Of a stretch of 64,000 nt of DNA, positions 17,380 to 25,668 are shown in pieces. Made by a program: the position numbers and the translations under genes. A model generated the notes under the pieces. That model had not been told where the DNA came from, searched no databases, and saw only the letters and a program-made list of their open reading frames with translations. Numbering within the stretch: the first letter of the stretch is position 1; each line of letters opens with the position of its first letter. Source of the DNA: Chitinophaga eiseniae (GTDB taxonomy: Bacteria > Bacteroidota > Bacteroidia > Chitinophagales > Chitinophagaceae); contig NZ_FUWZ01000001.1 of the NCBI RefSeq assembly GCF_900167135.1, positions 620,001 to 684,000 on the forward strand. Direction: 5' to 3'.

Positions 17380-18883
17380 TGTGATCATTATCGGCAGTGG
17401 CCTCGGCGGACTGGTATGTGGAGCCATCCTCAGCCGGAATGGTTATAAAGTACGCATATACGAAAAGAACCGCCAACCTGGCGGTTGCCTCCAGACTTTT
17501 TCCCGTGATAAGGTCATCTTTGATTCCGGCGTGCATTATATCGGCGGGCTGGGAGAAGGGGAGAACCTGAACAAGGTATTTTCCTATCTGGGCATTATGG
17601 ACAAGCTGAAGCTGAAACGGATGGACCCTGAAGGCTTCGATCACATTAATTTTGGTACAGAAGACAAAATATATCGTATCGCGGAGGGCCGGGACCGTTT
17701 TATCCGTACACTGGCTGCCGATTTTCCGGAAGAAACAGATGCTTTGCATGCCTATTGCGATAAAATCAGTGAAGTATGCGGCAAGTTTCCGCTGTACAAC
17801 CTGCGGCTCGGCGACTATGAGGAGAAGCGTAGCGTATTGACCTTGAATGCGGCCAATGTTATCGAAAGTTTTACCCGTAACCCGCGTTTGCAGCAGGTGC
17901 TGGCCGGTAATAACCTGTTATATGCCGGCGTGAAGGAGAAAACGCCATTCTACGTACATGCGTTGGTGTTAAACAGCTACATACAGAGTTCCTGGAAATG
18001 TGTGGATGGAGGGTCACAGATTGCCCGCCTGTTATGCCGGCGCATCAAGGAGAACGGAGGGGAGGTGGTCCGCAATACAGCAGTAAAGAAGATCGTGGGG
18101 CAGGGCGACCGGGTAGATCACCTGGTATTGGAGACCGGGGCAAAAGTGAAGGCTGATCATTATATATCCAACCTGCATCCGGCGCAAACCACGGCGATCA
18201 CGGAAAGCGATGTTATCCGCGGGGCCTACCGTACGCGTATGCAGAACCTGGAGAACTCTGTCGGCGGCTTCGTATTGAACGTGGTACTGAAGCCGGGGAC
18301 CTTTCCTTATATCAATCATAACTACTATCATCACGCCACGGACGATGCCTGGGCAGGGATAGACTATACGCCGGACCAGTGGCCGCAGACCTATGCTATT
18401 TATGTGTCTGCCAGCTCCCGGCATGAAACCTATGCAGACAGCCTTTCTGTGATGACGTATATGCGTTACGATGAGGTGGCGCCCTGGCAGCACACCTTTA
18501 ATACAGAAAGCCAGGAGGCCAGCCGCGGGGCTGACTATGAGGCGTTCAAGGTACACAAAGCCGAACAGCTCATCGACGCCGTGGAGCGGAAATTCCCTGG
18601 TTTCCGCAACTGTGTGCAGTCGTATTACGTTGCTACGCCGCTTTCCTACCGGGATTATATCGGTACCGGCGACGGCAGCATGTACGGTATCATGAAAGAC
18701 AGTACAGACCCGCTGCGGACCATGGTTTCGGCCCGCACCCGGTTGTCTAATTTGTATCTTACCGGGCAAAACCTGAACTTGCATGGAATTCTGGGGGTCA
18801 CTATCAGCAGTGTGATCACCTCGGCGGAGCTGCTGGGGATGGAATTCCTGGTAGAAGAAATTAATCAGTCAATACTTAAATAA
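17366..18883 (+). CDS. Phytoene-desaturase-like FAD/NAD-dependent oxidoreductase
   Basis: A 505-residue flavoprotein of the carotenoid desaturase / retinol saturase superfamily. The dinucleotide-binding motif G10-S-G-L-G-G15 follows directly on the ATG at 17366, the preferred start; the next conserved block, YEKNRQPGGCLQTF, is at about 34-47. The C-terminal block LTGQNLNLHGILGVT is typical of the family. It overlaps the giant transporter gene by 14 bases. In a pigment pathway it could isomerise, desaturate or saturate the polyene; substrate not shown. Confidence 0.85.
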   Translation: MQNYDVIIIGSGLGGLVCGAILSRNGYKVRIYEKNRQPGGCLQTFSRDKVIFDSGVHYIGGLGEGENLNKVFSYLGIMDKLKLKRMDPEGFDHINFGTEDKIYRIAEGRDRFIRTLAADFPEETDALHAYCDKISEVCGKFPLYNLRLGDYEEKRSVLTLNAANVIESFTRNPRLQQVLAGNNLLYAGVKEKTPFYVHALVLNSYIQSSWKCVDGGSQIARLLCRRIKENGGEVVRNTAVKKIVGQGDRVDHLVLETGAKVKADHYISNLHPAQTTAITESDVIRGAYRTRMQNLENSVGGFVLNVVLKPGTFPYINHNYYHHATDDAWAGIDYTPDQWPQTYAIYVSASSRHETYADSLSVMTYMRYDEVAPWQHTFNTESQEASRGADYEAFKVHKAEQLIDAVERKFPGFRNCVQSYYVATPLSYRDYIGTGDGSMYGIMKDSTDPLRTMVSARTRLSNLYLTGQNLNLHGILGVTISSVITSAELLGMEFLVEEINQSILK

Positions 18884-18885
18884 AA

Positions 18886-20574
18886 GTGGAAAAGAAAAAA
18901 AGAAGTGGATGGCGAAGGCTGGGACGGGTGCTGTTGTTTACAGTGGGCGCCCTCCTGTTGTTGTTTGTCGCGCTGGCTATATACCTGGTGTCAGTTAGCC
19001 GTATGACGCCGCCGGAGATCGCTGATAAATCGGCGCTACAGCTACAGCGCAAAGCGCTGGACAGCACTTCCTGGACTATTGGCAACAACTGGTTCCGCAA
19101 AAGCAACAGCGGGCTGTATGAAATGTATGTGGAAGGAGCGCCCTTTGAAAGAGGGGTGATCAATGGCAAGTTGTCGGGTGAGCTGATCCGTCACCAGGAA
19201 GATGTTTTTGTGGAGCAGATCAAAAAGATGATCCCTTCTCCCTTCTACCTTCGTTTTCTGCGGTATTTTACCGGTTGGTTCAACAGGCACCTGAGTGATC
19301 ATGTGGACGAGGAGTTTAAAGAAGAGATCTATGGTGAGTCCTTCTCGGCTGCCAGCGGTTACGACTGGGTAGGCAGCAACTACGAAAGGCTGATGAACTA
19401 CCACGGGGCGCATGATATTGGCCATGCCCTGCAAGGCATGATGCTGGTGGGCTGTACGTCTTTCGGCACCTGGAATGACAACTCTGCCGACAGTAATCTG
19501 ATCATTGGCCGCAATTTCGACTTCTACATGGGAGATAAGTTCGCCGAAGATAAAATGGTGGTGTTTTATCACCCCGACAAAGGGCACAACTTTATGTTCG
19601 TTACCTGGGGCGGTTTCACGGGGGTAGTATCCGGTATGAATGATAAAGGGCTGACCGTTACCATCAATGCCGCCAAAACCAACGTACCTACCGGAGCCGC
19701 TACGCCTGTTTCGCTGGTGGCGAGAGAGATACTGCAATATGCCCGCAATATCCGGGAAGCATGGGCTATTGCGCAGAAAAGGAAGATGTTCGTGTCTGAG
19801 TCTTTTTTGATCGGTTCAGCGGAAGATAATAAGGCGGTCGTGATTGAAAAGACACCGGAAGGCATGGACCTCTACGATCCTAAAAAGAACTTTATCACCT
19901 GCACCAACCACTTCCAGGGCGACTCGCTGGGTAGCCTGGAGTCCAATAAGTTGCAGATCAAAGAGAGTGCTTCTGCCTACCGTTACGAGCGCCTCAACGA
20001 ACTGCTGAAAGCGAACGGTCCCAATACCGTACAGAAGACCATCAGCATCCTGCGCGACCGCAAAGGGCTGCATGGCGCTGATATCGGTCTGGGTAATGAG
20101 AAAGCCATCAATCAGTTCATTGCGCACCATGGCATCGTGTTTGAGCCGAAGAAGAAAATGGTATGGGTATCTGCTGCGCCGTGGCAGCTGGGGCAGTTTG
20201 TAGCCTACGATCTGAATAAGATCTTCAGCATGCGTGGCCTCGATAGTGATCATGAAGTGTATGACAGCGTGCAGAACGTACCTGCCGATAGTTTCCTGCA
20301 GACCAACGAATACACCGCGTTCCGGGTGTATCGCCGGTTGAAGGCGCAGCTGATGGATGGTGGCGATATTGATACCAAAGCGCTGGTAGCTTCTAACCCG
20401 GAGTATTACCACACGTATGTGCTGGCAGGCGATTACGATTTCAAAAAGGGTAACTTTGCAGCAGCAAAACAATACTATGAAACGGCGCTCACCAAGGTGA
20501 TAGCCACCAAAGGAGAGGAGCGGCATATCCGCCGGCAACTGGAAAAATGTAATGCTAAACTGTCCGGAAAATGA
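18886..20574 (+). CDS. Membrane-anchored C45-type (acyl-CoA:6-APA acyltransferase-like) hydrolase/acyltransferase
   Basis: A 562-residue protein with one N-terminal transmembrane helix (about 10-35) and a large exported domain of the Ntn-hydrolase C45 family. C190 in LVGCTSFGTW is the probable autocatalytic nucleophile, followed by the family blocks IIGRNFDFY and FTGVVSGMNDKGLTVTINA. The last 60 residues look like a tetratricopeptide unit (YVLAGDYDFKKGNFAAAKQYY). The start is GTG at 18886, two bases after the previous stop. Enzymes of this family cut or make amide bonds with acyl groups, so it may transfer or release acyl chains outside the cytoplasmic membrane. Confidence 0.82.
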   Translation: MEKKKRSGWRRLGRVLLFTVGALLLLFVALAIYLVSVSRMTPPEIADKSALQLQRKALDSTSWTIGNNWFRKSNSGLYEMYVEGAPFERGVINGKLSGELIRHQEDVFVEQIKKMIPSPFYLRFLRYFTGWFNRHLSDHVDEEFKEEIYGESFSAASGYDWVGSNYERLMNYHGAHDIGHALQGMMLVGCTSFGTWNDNSADSNLIIGRNFDFYMGDKFAEDKMVVFYHPDKGHNFMFVTWGGFTGVVSGMNDKGLTVTINAAKTNVPTGAATPVSLVAREILQYARNIREAWAIAQKRKMFVSESFLIGSAEDNKAVVIEKTPEGMDLYDPKKNFITCTNHFQGDSLGSLESNKLQIKESASAYRYERLNELLKANGPNTVQKTISILRDRKGLHGADIGLGNEKAINQFIAHHGIVFEPKKKMVWVSAAPWQLGQFVAYDLNKIFSMRGLDSDHEVYDSVQNVPADSFLQTNEYTAFRVYRRLKAQLMDGGDIDTKALVASNPEYYHTYVLAGDYDFKKGNFAAAKQYYETALTKVIATKGEERHIRRQLEKCNAKLSGK

Positions 20575-20945
20575 TTGTCGGTATAGGTACAGATATCACT
20601 GATGTGGCACGTATTGCGGCGAGACTGGCTAAAGGCAACGGTTTCCGGGATCTCGTGTTTACCCCGGAGGAGATTGCCTACTGCGAGCAGCAGGCAGCGC
20701 CGCAGGAGAGTTATGCCGCGCGCTTTGCCGCCAAAGAAGCCTTTCTGAAGGCGCTGGGCACGGGGTGGGGTAATGGCGGCGTGAACTTCAACGAAATAGA
20801 GATACGCAACGATGCCGCCGGAAAACCGGAACTGTTCCTGCTGACAGACAATCCCCGGTATACCTCGCTGGGCGTAAAAAAAATATGGGTGTCATTGTCG
20901 CATGAAAAAAATGCAGCAGTGGCCATGGTAATTCTTGAAAGCTGA
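20571..20945 (+). CDS. acpS: Holo-ACP synthase-type phosphopantetheinyl transferase
   Basis: A 124-residue AcpS-type transferase that moves phosphopantetheine from CoA to the serine of an acyl carrier protein. The magnesium and CoA sites are visible: GTDITDVARI with D8, and RFAAKEAFLKAL with E56; SLSHEK near the end is also conserved. It overlaps the C45 gene by four bases (ATGA), so it is part of the pigment operon and likely dedicated to the two ACPs here. Whether the organism has a second housekeeping AcpS cannot be seen, so the symbol reflects family membership. Confidence 0.9.
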   Translation: MIVGIGTDITDVARIAARLAKGNGFRDLVFTPEEIAYCEQQAAPQESYAARFAAKEAFLKALGTGWGNGGVNFNEIEIRNDAAGKPELFLLTDNPRYTSLGVKKIWVSLSHEKNAAVAMVILES

Positions 20946-20957
20946 ATATCGTAACAT

Positions 20958-22250
20958 ATGTACATTCCCGATATAGAACTACAGTCGAAGGCCGCCATCA
21001 GGGCATTCCAGGAGAAAGAAGTCATGCGGCTGCTCGGTTATCTGCGTGAGTTCTCTCCCTTTTACAGGTCGTGGTTCAAACAACACGACATACATCCGGA
21101 GAAAGTCCGCTCGCTGGAAGACTTCAGCCAGATCCCTCCGGTGACCAAGCAGGACCTGCAGGAGCATAATTGGGAATTTCTTTGCGTAGATAAAAGTCAT
21201 ATCGCAGAATATACCACCACCTCCGGTACTTTAGGCCGTCCGGTGATTATTGCGCTGACAGAAAAAGACCTTCAGCGTCTCAGTTATAACGAATACATTT
21301 CTTTCTGTTGTGCCGACGGTACCGACAGCGATATCTTTCAGCTGATGCTGACGCTGGACCGTCAGTTTATGGCCGGTATGGCGTATTACAACGGTATCCG
21401 TAAACTGGGCGCCGGCGTGTTGCGTGTAGGCCCCGGCGTGCCCAGCATGCAGTGGGAGAATATCCAACGTATCAAACCAACGACGATCGTCGGTGTACCT
21501 TCTTTCATTGTAAAGCTGATCGCCTACGCGAAAGAACATCATATCAACATCAACGAAACATCCGTCCGCAAAGCTGTGTGCATCGGTGAAAATATCCGCA
21601 ATACCGATTTCTCGCTGAACGTGCTGGGCAAAAAAATAACCGAACAGTGGAACATTCAGCTGTATTCCACCTACGCTTCCACCGAAATGCAGACAGCATT
21701 TACGGAATGCAAAGCCGGCAAAGGCGGTCACCATCATCCCGAATTGCTCTACGTGGAACTGCTGGACGAAAACAACCAGCCAGTGGCTCCGGAGCAGGAA
21801 GGAGAGGTAACCATCACCACGCTGGGCGTGGAAGGCATGCCGCTGCTGCGCTATAAAACCGGCGATATCTGCCAGTACCATGAGGAAATATGCAGCTGTG
21901 GAAGGCATACGCTGCGCCTGTCTCCCGTCATCGGCCGGAAAAAACAGATGATCAAATACAAAGGCACCACCCTGTACCCGCCCGCCCTCTTTGACCTGCT
22001 CAACGATATGGAAGAAGTGAGGGAGTTTGTGGTGGAAGTATACGCCAACGAACTAGGTACCGACGAGATAGTGCTGCATGTATGGCCTACCGAAGAATCA
22101 GAAGAGATGGACCGTAAGATCAAATCCTACCTGCAGGCTAAACTGCGTGTGATACCACAAGTGAAATATTGCGGCCAGCAAGATATTATGCGGATGCAGT
22201 TTCCGGAGAATAGCCGGAAGCCGGTGAAATTCCTGGACAACAGAAGCTAA
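20958..22250 (+). CDS. PaaK-like AMP-forming acyl-CoA/aryl ligase
   Basis: A 430-residue adenylate-forming enzyme resembling phenylacetate-CoA ligase. It has the AMP-binding P-loop motif YTTTSGTLGRPV near residues 77-88, a central acidic YSTYASTEMQTAFTEC block, a possible zinc-binding C-x-C group (EEICSCGRH) and a C-terminal lid domain. Aryl polyene and flexirubin pathways need an aryl acid (for example 4-hydroxycinnamate) to be activated and loaded on ACP, and this is the best candidate in the window. It is the last gene of the operon; a strong hairpin follows. Confidence 0.85.
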   Translation: MYIPDIELQSKAAIRAFQEKEVMRLLGYLREFSPFYRSWFKQHDIHPEKVRSLEDFSQIPPVTKQDLQEHNWEFLCVDKSHIAEYTTTSGTLGRPVIIALTEKDLQRLSYNEYISFCCADGTDSDIFQLMLTLDRQFMAGMAYYNGIRKLGAGVLRVGPGVPSMQWENIQRIKPTTIVGVPSFIVKLIAYAKEHHININETSVRKAVCIGENIRNTDFSLNVLGKKITEQWNIQLYSTYASTEMQTAFTECKAGKGGHHHPELLYVELLDENNQPVAPEQEGEVTITTLGVEGMPLLRYKTGDICQYHEEICSCGRHTLRLSPVIGRKKQMIKYKGTTLYPPALFDLLNDMEEVREFVVEVYANELGTDEIVLHVWPTEESEEMDRKIKSYLQAKLRVIPQVKYCGQQDIMRMQFPENSRKPVKFLDNRS

Positions 22251-22261
22251 CGATAATGCAG

Positions 22262-22289
22262 GCGAAGGGTCAGGTGGCAGACCCTTCGC
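22262..22289. terminator. Hairpin between convergent genes
   Basis: GCGAAGGGTC (22262-22271) pairs perfectly with GACCCTTCGC (22280-22289) around an 8-nt loop. A short T-rich stretch (CATACTTTTATG) follows on +. It sits just after the pigment operon and overlaps the 3' end of the HxlR gene, so it can serve both strands. Confidence 0.7.
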
Positions 22290-22641
22290 TCATACTTTTA
22301 TGTAATTTGCCCCACTGCTCCAGCTGCGCCAGGATAGGTAACAACCCCTTCCCGATAGGTGTTAGTTCATATTCCACCCTTAGCGGCACCTCCGCGTAGG
22401 CCGTCCTGGACACCAGCTTGTCTTCTTCCATTTTCTTCAGCTGTAGTGTCAGCATTCTCTCAGTGATATTTGGGATCTTATTTTTGAGTTCTGTGAACCT
22501 TAATTTTCCCTGTTTCAGATAATAACAGATCGACAATATCCATTGCCCACTGATCAGGTTTACCGCATAAATCTCCGCACAGGTTTCTTCCAGGTTTTTC
22601 TTGTTTTCAAAATTCACGGATGTATCCTTGATCTTACTCAT
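22270..22641 (-). CDS. HxlR-family transcriptional regulator
   Basis: A 123-residue MarR/HxlR-type winged helix regulator. The core IYAVNLISGQWILSICYYL (about 30-50) and LKNKIPNITERMLTLQLKKMEED (recognition helix region) are typical; the usual early cysteine is present (ETCAEIY). The ATG at 22641 was chosen because an upstream extension would run through the divergent promoter region. It lies 96 bases from the divergent esterase gene and probably regulates that gene, itself, or both. Confidence 0.9.
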   Translation of the reverse strand: MSKIKDTSVNFENKKNLEETCAEIYAVNLISGQWILSICYYLKQGKLRFTELKNKIPNITERMLTLQLKKMEEDKLVSRTAYAEVPLRVEYELTPIGKGLLPILAQLEQWGKLHKSMSEGSAT

Positions 22642-22737
22642 ACTTACATTTTTGTTCGTTGAATACAATCGGTTGCCCGCTTGAACGGGGCTTGCATTTC
22701 CTCCTAAATTTACAAAAAAAAGCGCAAGCACTTTGTG

Positions 22738-23778
22738 ATGATGAACAAGACAATAACCCTGTTGCTGCTCTCTTTGGGCAGTCTGCATTTAGAAGCACAA
22801 CATATGATGAACACGGACAGAATGGATAAAAGATTGAAGGCAGGCATGGATAGCACCGCCTCCCTGGAGATAGATAACGAAACCTTCCTGCATCACCCGG
22901 AAATTATTCAGCAGGAAAGGGCCGCTTTCACGAGGAATAACCCGGCGCCCCGGCCGGAAAATATCCAGGTAAGTGATGTGTTTGTCAACAGCTCGCGGGA
23001 TAACTATAAGATCAGGCTGCACGTCTACCAGGCGAAGAACTTCGACGCAGATCATGTGATCGTATACTTCCATGGTGGTGGGTATGTTTTTGGTATGCCA
23101 GAGCAGGTCGATGAACAGATGTTTAAGATCGCCGCTGATCTGAAAGCCACCATCATCTCCGTTGACTACCGGTTATCACCGCAGTACAAATTTCCCATCC
23201 CGGTACTGGACGGGTATGACGCTTTACAATGGACCGTCAGCAACGGTAAGACTGCCCTAAACATTAACCCGGACAACATTGTCGTTTTCGGCGCCAGCGC
23301 CGGCGGACACCTGGCAGCAGCTGTAGCACAAATGGCGGCGGACCACCAAGTGAAAAATATCAGGCATCAGTTTCTGCTATACCCTGTTATCCACAACCAA
23401 CTGAATACACCATCGATGAATGAATTCGTGGATGCACCGCTTTGGAGCAAAACTGCTGCTTCCGCAGCCTGGCTTCATTTCCTCGGAAAAGAAAAAATGG
23501 GTCAGTCCATCCGGTTTGCAGACCTGACCAACTTTGATAAGTTCCGGCAGCTGCCACCGGCCACTATCGTGGCATGCGAGCTGGACCCGCTCAGAGACGA
23601 GGATATCGCCTACGCACAGCAGTTGTACAAGGCGGGTGTGAAAACAGAGCTGTGGGTGATCCCCGGCGCGGTCCATATTTTTGATTTGTTCTCATCGCCG
23701 CTGAGAGAAGAGTTTTACCGGTTTATGATTGATAAGATGGAGAAAGTGTGGTGGAATAGCTCAATCAATATTCTTTAA
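22738..23778 (+). CDS. Secreted alpha/beta hydrolase (hormone-sensitive lipase/acetyl esterase type)
   Basis: About 346 residues with a signal peptide (NKTITLLLLSLGSLHLEA). The oxyanion motif HGGGYVFG and the nucleophile elbow GASAGGH are those of the HSL / acetyl-hydrolase group; the later CELDPLRDED and VIPGAVHIF blocks contain the likely acid and histidine. Start codons GTG 22735, ATG 22738 and ATG 22741 are adjacent. The gene is divergent from the HxlR regulator, and its 3' end overlaps the antitoxin gene on the other strand by 18 bases. Substrate unknown; probably a short-chain ester. Confidence 0.88.
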   Translation: MMNKTITLLLLSLGSLHLEAQHMMNTDRMDKRLKAGMDSTASLEIDNETFLHHPEIIQQERAAFTRNNPAPRPENIQVSDVFVNSSRDNYKIRLHVYQAKNFDADHVIVYFHGGGYVFGMPEQVDEQMFKIAADLKATIISVDYRLSPQYKFPIPVLDGYDALQWTVSNGKTALNINPDNIVVFGASAGGHLAAAVAQMAADHQVKNIRHQFLLYPVIHNQLNTPSMNEFVDAPLWSKTAASAAWLHFLGKEKMGQSIRFADLTNFDKFRQLPPATIVACELDPLRDEDIAYAQQLYKAGVKTELWVIPGAVHIFDLFSSPLREEFYRFMIDKMEKVWWNSSINIL

Positions 23779-24774
23779 ATCAAAGCTATATTCGTAGCTT
23801 ATTTCAGAAGAAGTATCCTGGTTTTTAAGCCAGGCTGCTTCTTCATGGCTTTTCTCAACAATTTCAGCTGTTGAAAAAGATTTAAAGTTAGAAATAACTT
23901 TATCCAGTGTTTTTTGTTCTGTTTCACTGATGTACCTACGGAACTCATTCATATCAATATCTTTCTTATAACAAAATCTGTTGCCGGCATATTCAGGGAA
24001 CGCGACTTCATCAACCTCCACATACTGGTTGTTACACACTATGTTATAGAGGCCTCCATAATTTGTTGGGACTGGTCCCCATTTGTATGCTTTATATATT
24101 ATTCCACTAATACCAGAGCCCTGATGTTTAAAATGGTCAAAATCCGCATAGAATAAGAGTTTGTTAAGCAGCGTGGTAAAGGGATTGAGTTCTTTTACCA
24201 GATATTGGATCATATATCCGACTCTGGGGAGACTGGGGACTCTGAATCCATTATTGATATTAGGTAGTTTACTGGGGAAAACGTCGAGTTCCAGTTCTCT
24301 GACAAAATGTTCATGCTCGTAACGTTGAACTAGAGACTGTGCTTTCTTCAAGATGTCTTCGTACTCTTGTTGACTGAATTGATCCTTACTTAAATTGATC
24401 AACTTCAGAAACTCATGAGGATCTTCAGCGAGTCGGAGATATTTACCAATAGAGGCGCTGGGCATTTCTCCATTCTCAAAATTACGATACCCGTTAGCTC
24501 CTAAACCAAGTATAATGCTCATCTTGGCGGAACTTAACCCGTATTTGGATTTTAATAGTTTTATTTCTTCGGGATTAGGTATACCGTATTTTGCGCGATA
24601 CCTGTTGAGGACCTGGTTTTGATTCAGGGTATCAATTTCATCATTTGTGAACTGCTCTCCTGTATCTTCGCAAACATAATAGTGGTAGGTGATATCGAAG
24701 GATTCCTTTCGATATTCCATTGTCATAGATTCTTTTTCCAGCCGTGCTTTACCGCCTGTAAACGGACTTTCCAT
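23761..24774 (-). CDS. MqsA-like antitoxin with Xre-type HTH and Panacea (SocA-like) domain
   Basis: A 337-residue protein. Residues 1-45 resemble the MqsA/YgiT zinc-finger region, but the cysteine pairs are mostly gone (SPFTGG at the start, a single cysteine in YYVCEDTGE). Residues 70-112 form an Xre-type helix-turn-helix (SKYGLSSAKMSIILGLGANGYRNFENGEMP). Residues about 185-300 are a Panacea / DUF4065 domain (LLNKLLFYADFDHF, AYKWGPVPTNYGGLY), known as an antitoxin module that neutralises unrelated toxins. The ATG at 24774 is five bases after the toxin stop codon and yields the MqsA-like N-terminus; a longer reading frame would run into the toxin gene. It should bind the toxin and repress the operon. 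Confidence 0.88.
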   Translation of the reverse strand: MESPFTGGKARLEKESMTMEYRKESFDITYHYYVCEDTGEQFTNDEIDTLNQNQVLNRYRAKYGIPNPEEIKLLKSKYGLSSAKMSIILGLGANGYRNFENGEMPSASIGKYLRLAEDPHEFLKLINLSKDQFSQQEYEDILKKAQSLVQRYEHEHFVRELELDVFPSKLPNINNGFRVPSLPRVGYMIQYLVKELNPFTTLLNKLLFYADFDHFKHQGSGISGIIYKAYKWGPVPTNYGGLYNIVCNNQYVEVDEVAFPEYAGNRFCYKKDIDMNEFRRYISETEQKTLDKVISNFKSFSTAEIVEKSHEEAAWLKNQDTSSEISYEYSFDLKNID

Positions 24775-24779
24775 AATTG

Positions 24780-25130
24780 TTATTTTAAAGGATATAGCAT
24801 TGGGCTTTCTGCAATATGAAACGAGATACATATCGTAGTCTTTCCGGGAAGGCCCATCGTGACTTTTATGTATATCTCCGTCCCCTTGTATCTTTTGCCA
24901 AATACCCACATGTCTGGTCCACCATTCAATGTGTCTTTTCTAGGCCCCTCTGAATAATCTTCAACTTTAAGGGACTTGACCAACATAGTCCTTTGATCAG
25001 GTCTCATTTCCAGCGCTAAAAGCGTCCTACCATTTTTACCCCTGTCATCCCGATAGATGACTCCCCATATGCTCATTTTCTGGTGAAAGGCTCTGAGAAA
25101 CTGAGCAACCTCTGCTACTTTGGTCAGCAT
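24780..25130 (-). CDS. MqsR-like toxin (probable mRNA interferase)
   Basis: A 116-residue small basic protein. The segments LRAFHQKMSIWGVIYRDDRGKN, SLKVEDYSEGP and DMWVFGK followed by EIYIKVTM and ICISFHIAE are the pattern of Bacteroidota toxins annotated as MqsR-family, with the C-terminal strands resembling MqsR and RelE-fold RNases. It is the promoter-proximal gene, followed after five bases by the antitoxin, the toxin-first order seen in mqsRA. A dyad lies directly before its start codon. The RNase activity is inferred from family. Confidence 0.8.
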   Translation of the reverse strand: MLTKVAEVAQFLRAFHQKMSIWGVIYRDDRGKNGRTLLALEMRPDQRTMLVKSLKVEDYSEGPRKDTLNGGPDMWVFGKRYKGTEIYIKVTMGLPGKTTICISFHIAESPMLYPLK

Positions 25131-25132
25131 TT

Positions 25133-25155
25133 ATATTTGTGTAAATATCAAATAT
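25133..25155. promoter_or_regulatory. Candidate autoregulatory operator of the toxin-antitoxin operon
   Basis: ATATTTG (25133-25139) and CAAATAT (25149-25155) form a perfect inverted 7-mer with a 9-nt spacer, starting two bases before the toxin start codon. A site in this position would let the antitoxin HTH block transcription or translation initiation. AT-rich sequence makes chance dyads common, so this is only a candidate. Confidence 0.4.
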
Positions 25156-25279
25156 GATAAGTGAATAAAATATATCGCAGCTGAATTGCAAGTTACAAAG
25201 TTATAGAATTCTATAATTTTCAACTAATAAGTTTGTTTTATTATATTTTTTCCTATAAAGTCAACTATTTAGTTGTGGT

Positions 25280-25525
25280 TTATTTTATTTCGAGGGTAGT
25301 AATAAACTCCTTCGCTGCCCTGAGCGTCAATGACGGGGCTTCTTTATGTGGTGTATGGCCAATGCCCGGTAAAATATACTTCGAGGCTTTACCACTTACC
25401 TGGCTGATGGTTTTTTCTTGGATTGATGATGTCGCAGAATACTGTAAAGACAATAACTTTAGTTTGGTGTTTTCGAAACATAGTTTCGGATAACTATCAG
25501 AGAAATCATATCGATTAATCTTTAT
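25280..25525 (-). pseudogene. C-terminal remnant of an alpha/beta hydrolase gene
   Basis: Read on the - strand, the frame is open from about 25525 to the stop at 25280-25282 but has no start codon and is only about 81 codons long. Its C-terminus contains YILPGIGHTPHKEAP followed by a helix and a lysine end, the usual sequence around the catalytic histidine of alpha/beta hydrolases. The rest of the enzyme (nucleophile elbow, oxyanion hole) is absent. The remnant is flanked by another gene fragment 22 bases away, so the region looks like a deletion scar. A plus-strand frame over the same bases has no recognisable features. Confidence 0.7.
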
Positions 25526-25547
25526 CTACATCGAAGACAATAAATCC

Positions 25548-25658
25548 TTAGCAGGAACATATAAACTCCCGGCAGTACAGTATTTCCGGGAGGATGGTAT
25601 AGCTGGCGGTGGTTTTACCGGCGCCATTGCAACCTGCTATGATATAAAGATCCGGCAT
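25548..25658 (-). pseudogene. N-terminal remnant of a zeta-toxin-like P-loop protein
   Basis: A 36-codon frame starts with MPDLYIIAGCNGAGKTT, a strong match to the beginning of zeta-toxin-family / AAA proteins of Bacteroidota, including the Walker A motif GxxGxGKTT. It continues as ASYTILPEIL, again typical, and then ends after CREFICSC where the family goes on for about 150 more residues. The ATG is 10 bases downstream of the DUF6702-like gene stop on the same strand. The truncated product lacks the catalytic parts and is presumably nonfunctional. Confidence 0.72.
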
Positions 25659-25668
25659 TATTAGTTAT

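Noticed and set aside
25233..25493. 86-codon frame on + in the gap behind the toxin gene
   Set aside because: The - strand of the same bases encodes a recognisable hydrolase C-terminus; the + frame has no family resemblance.
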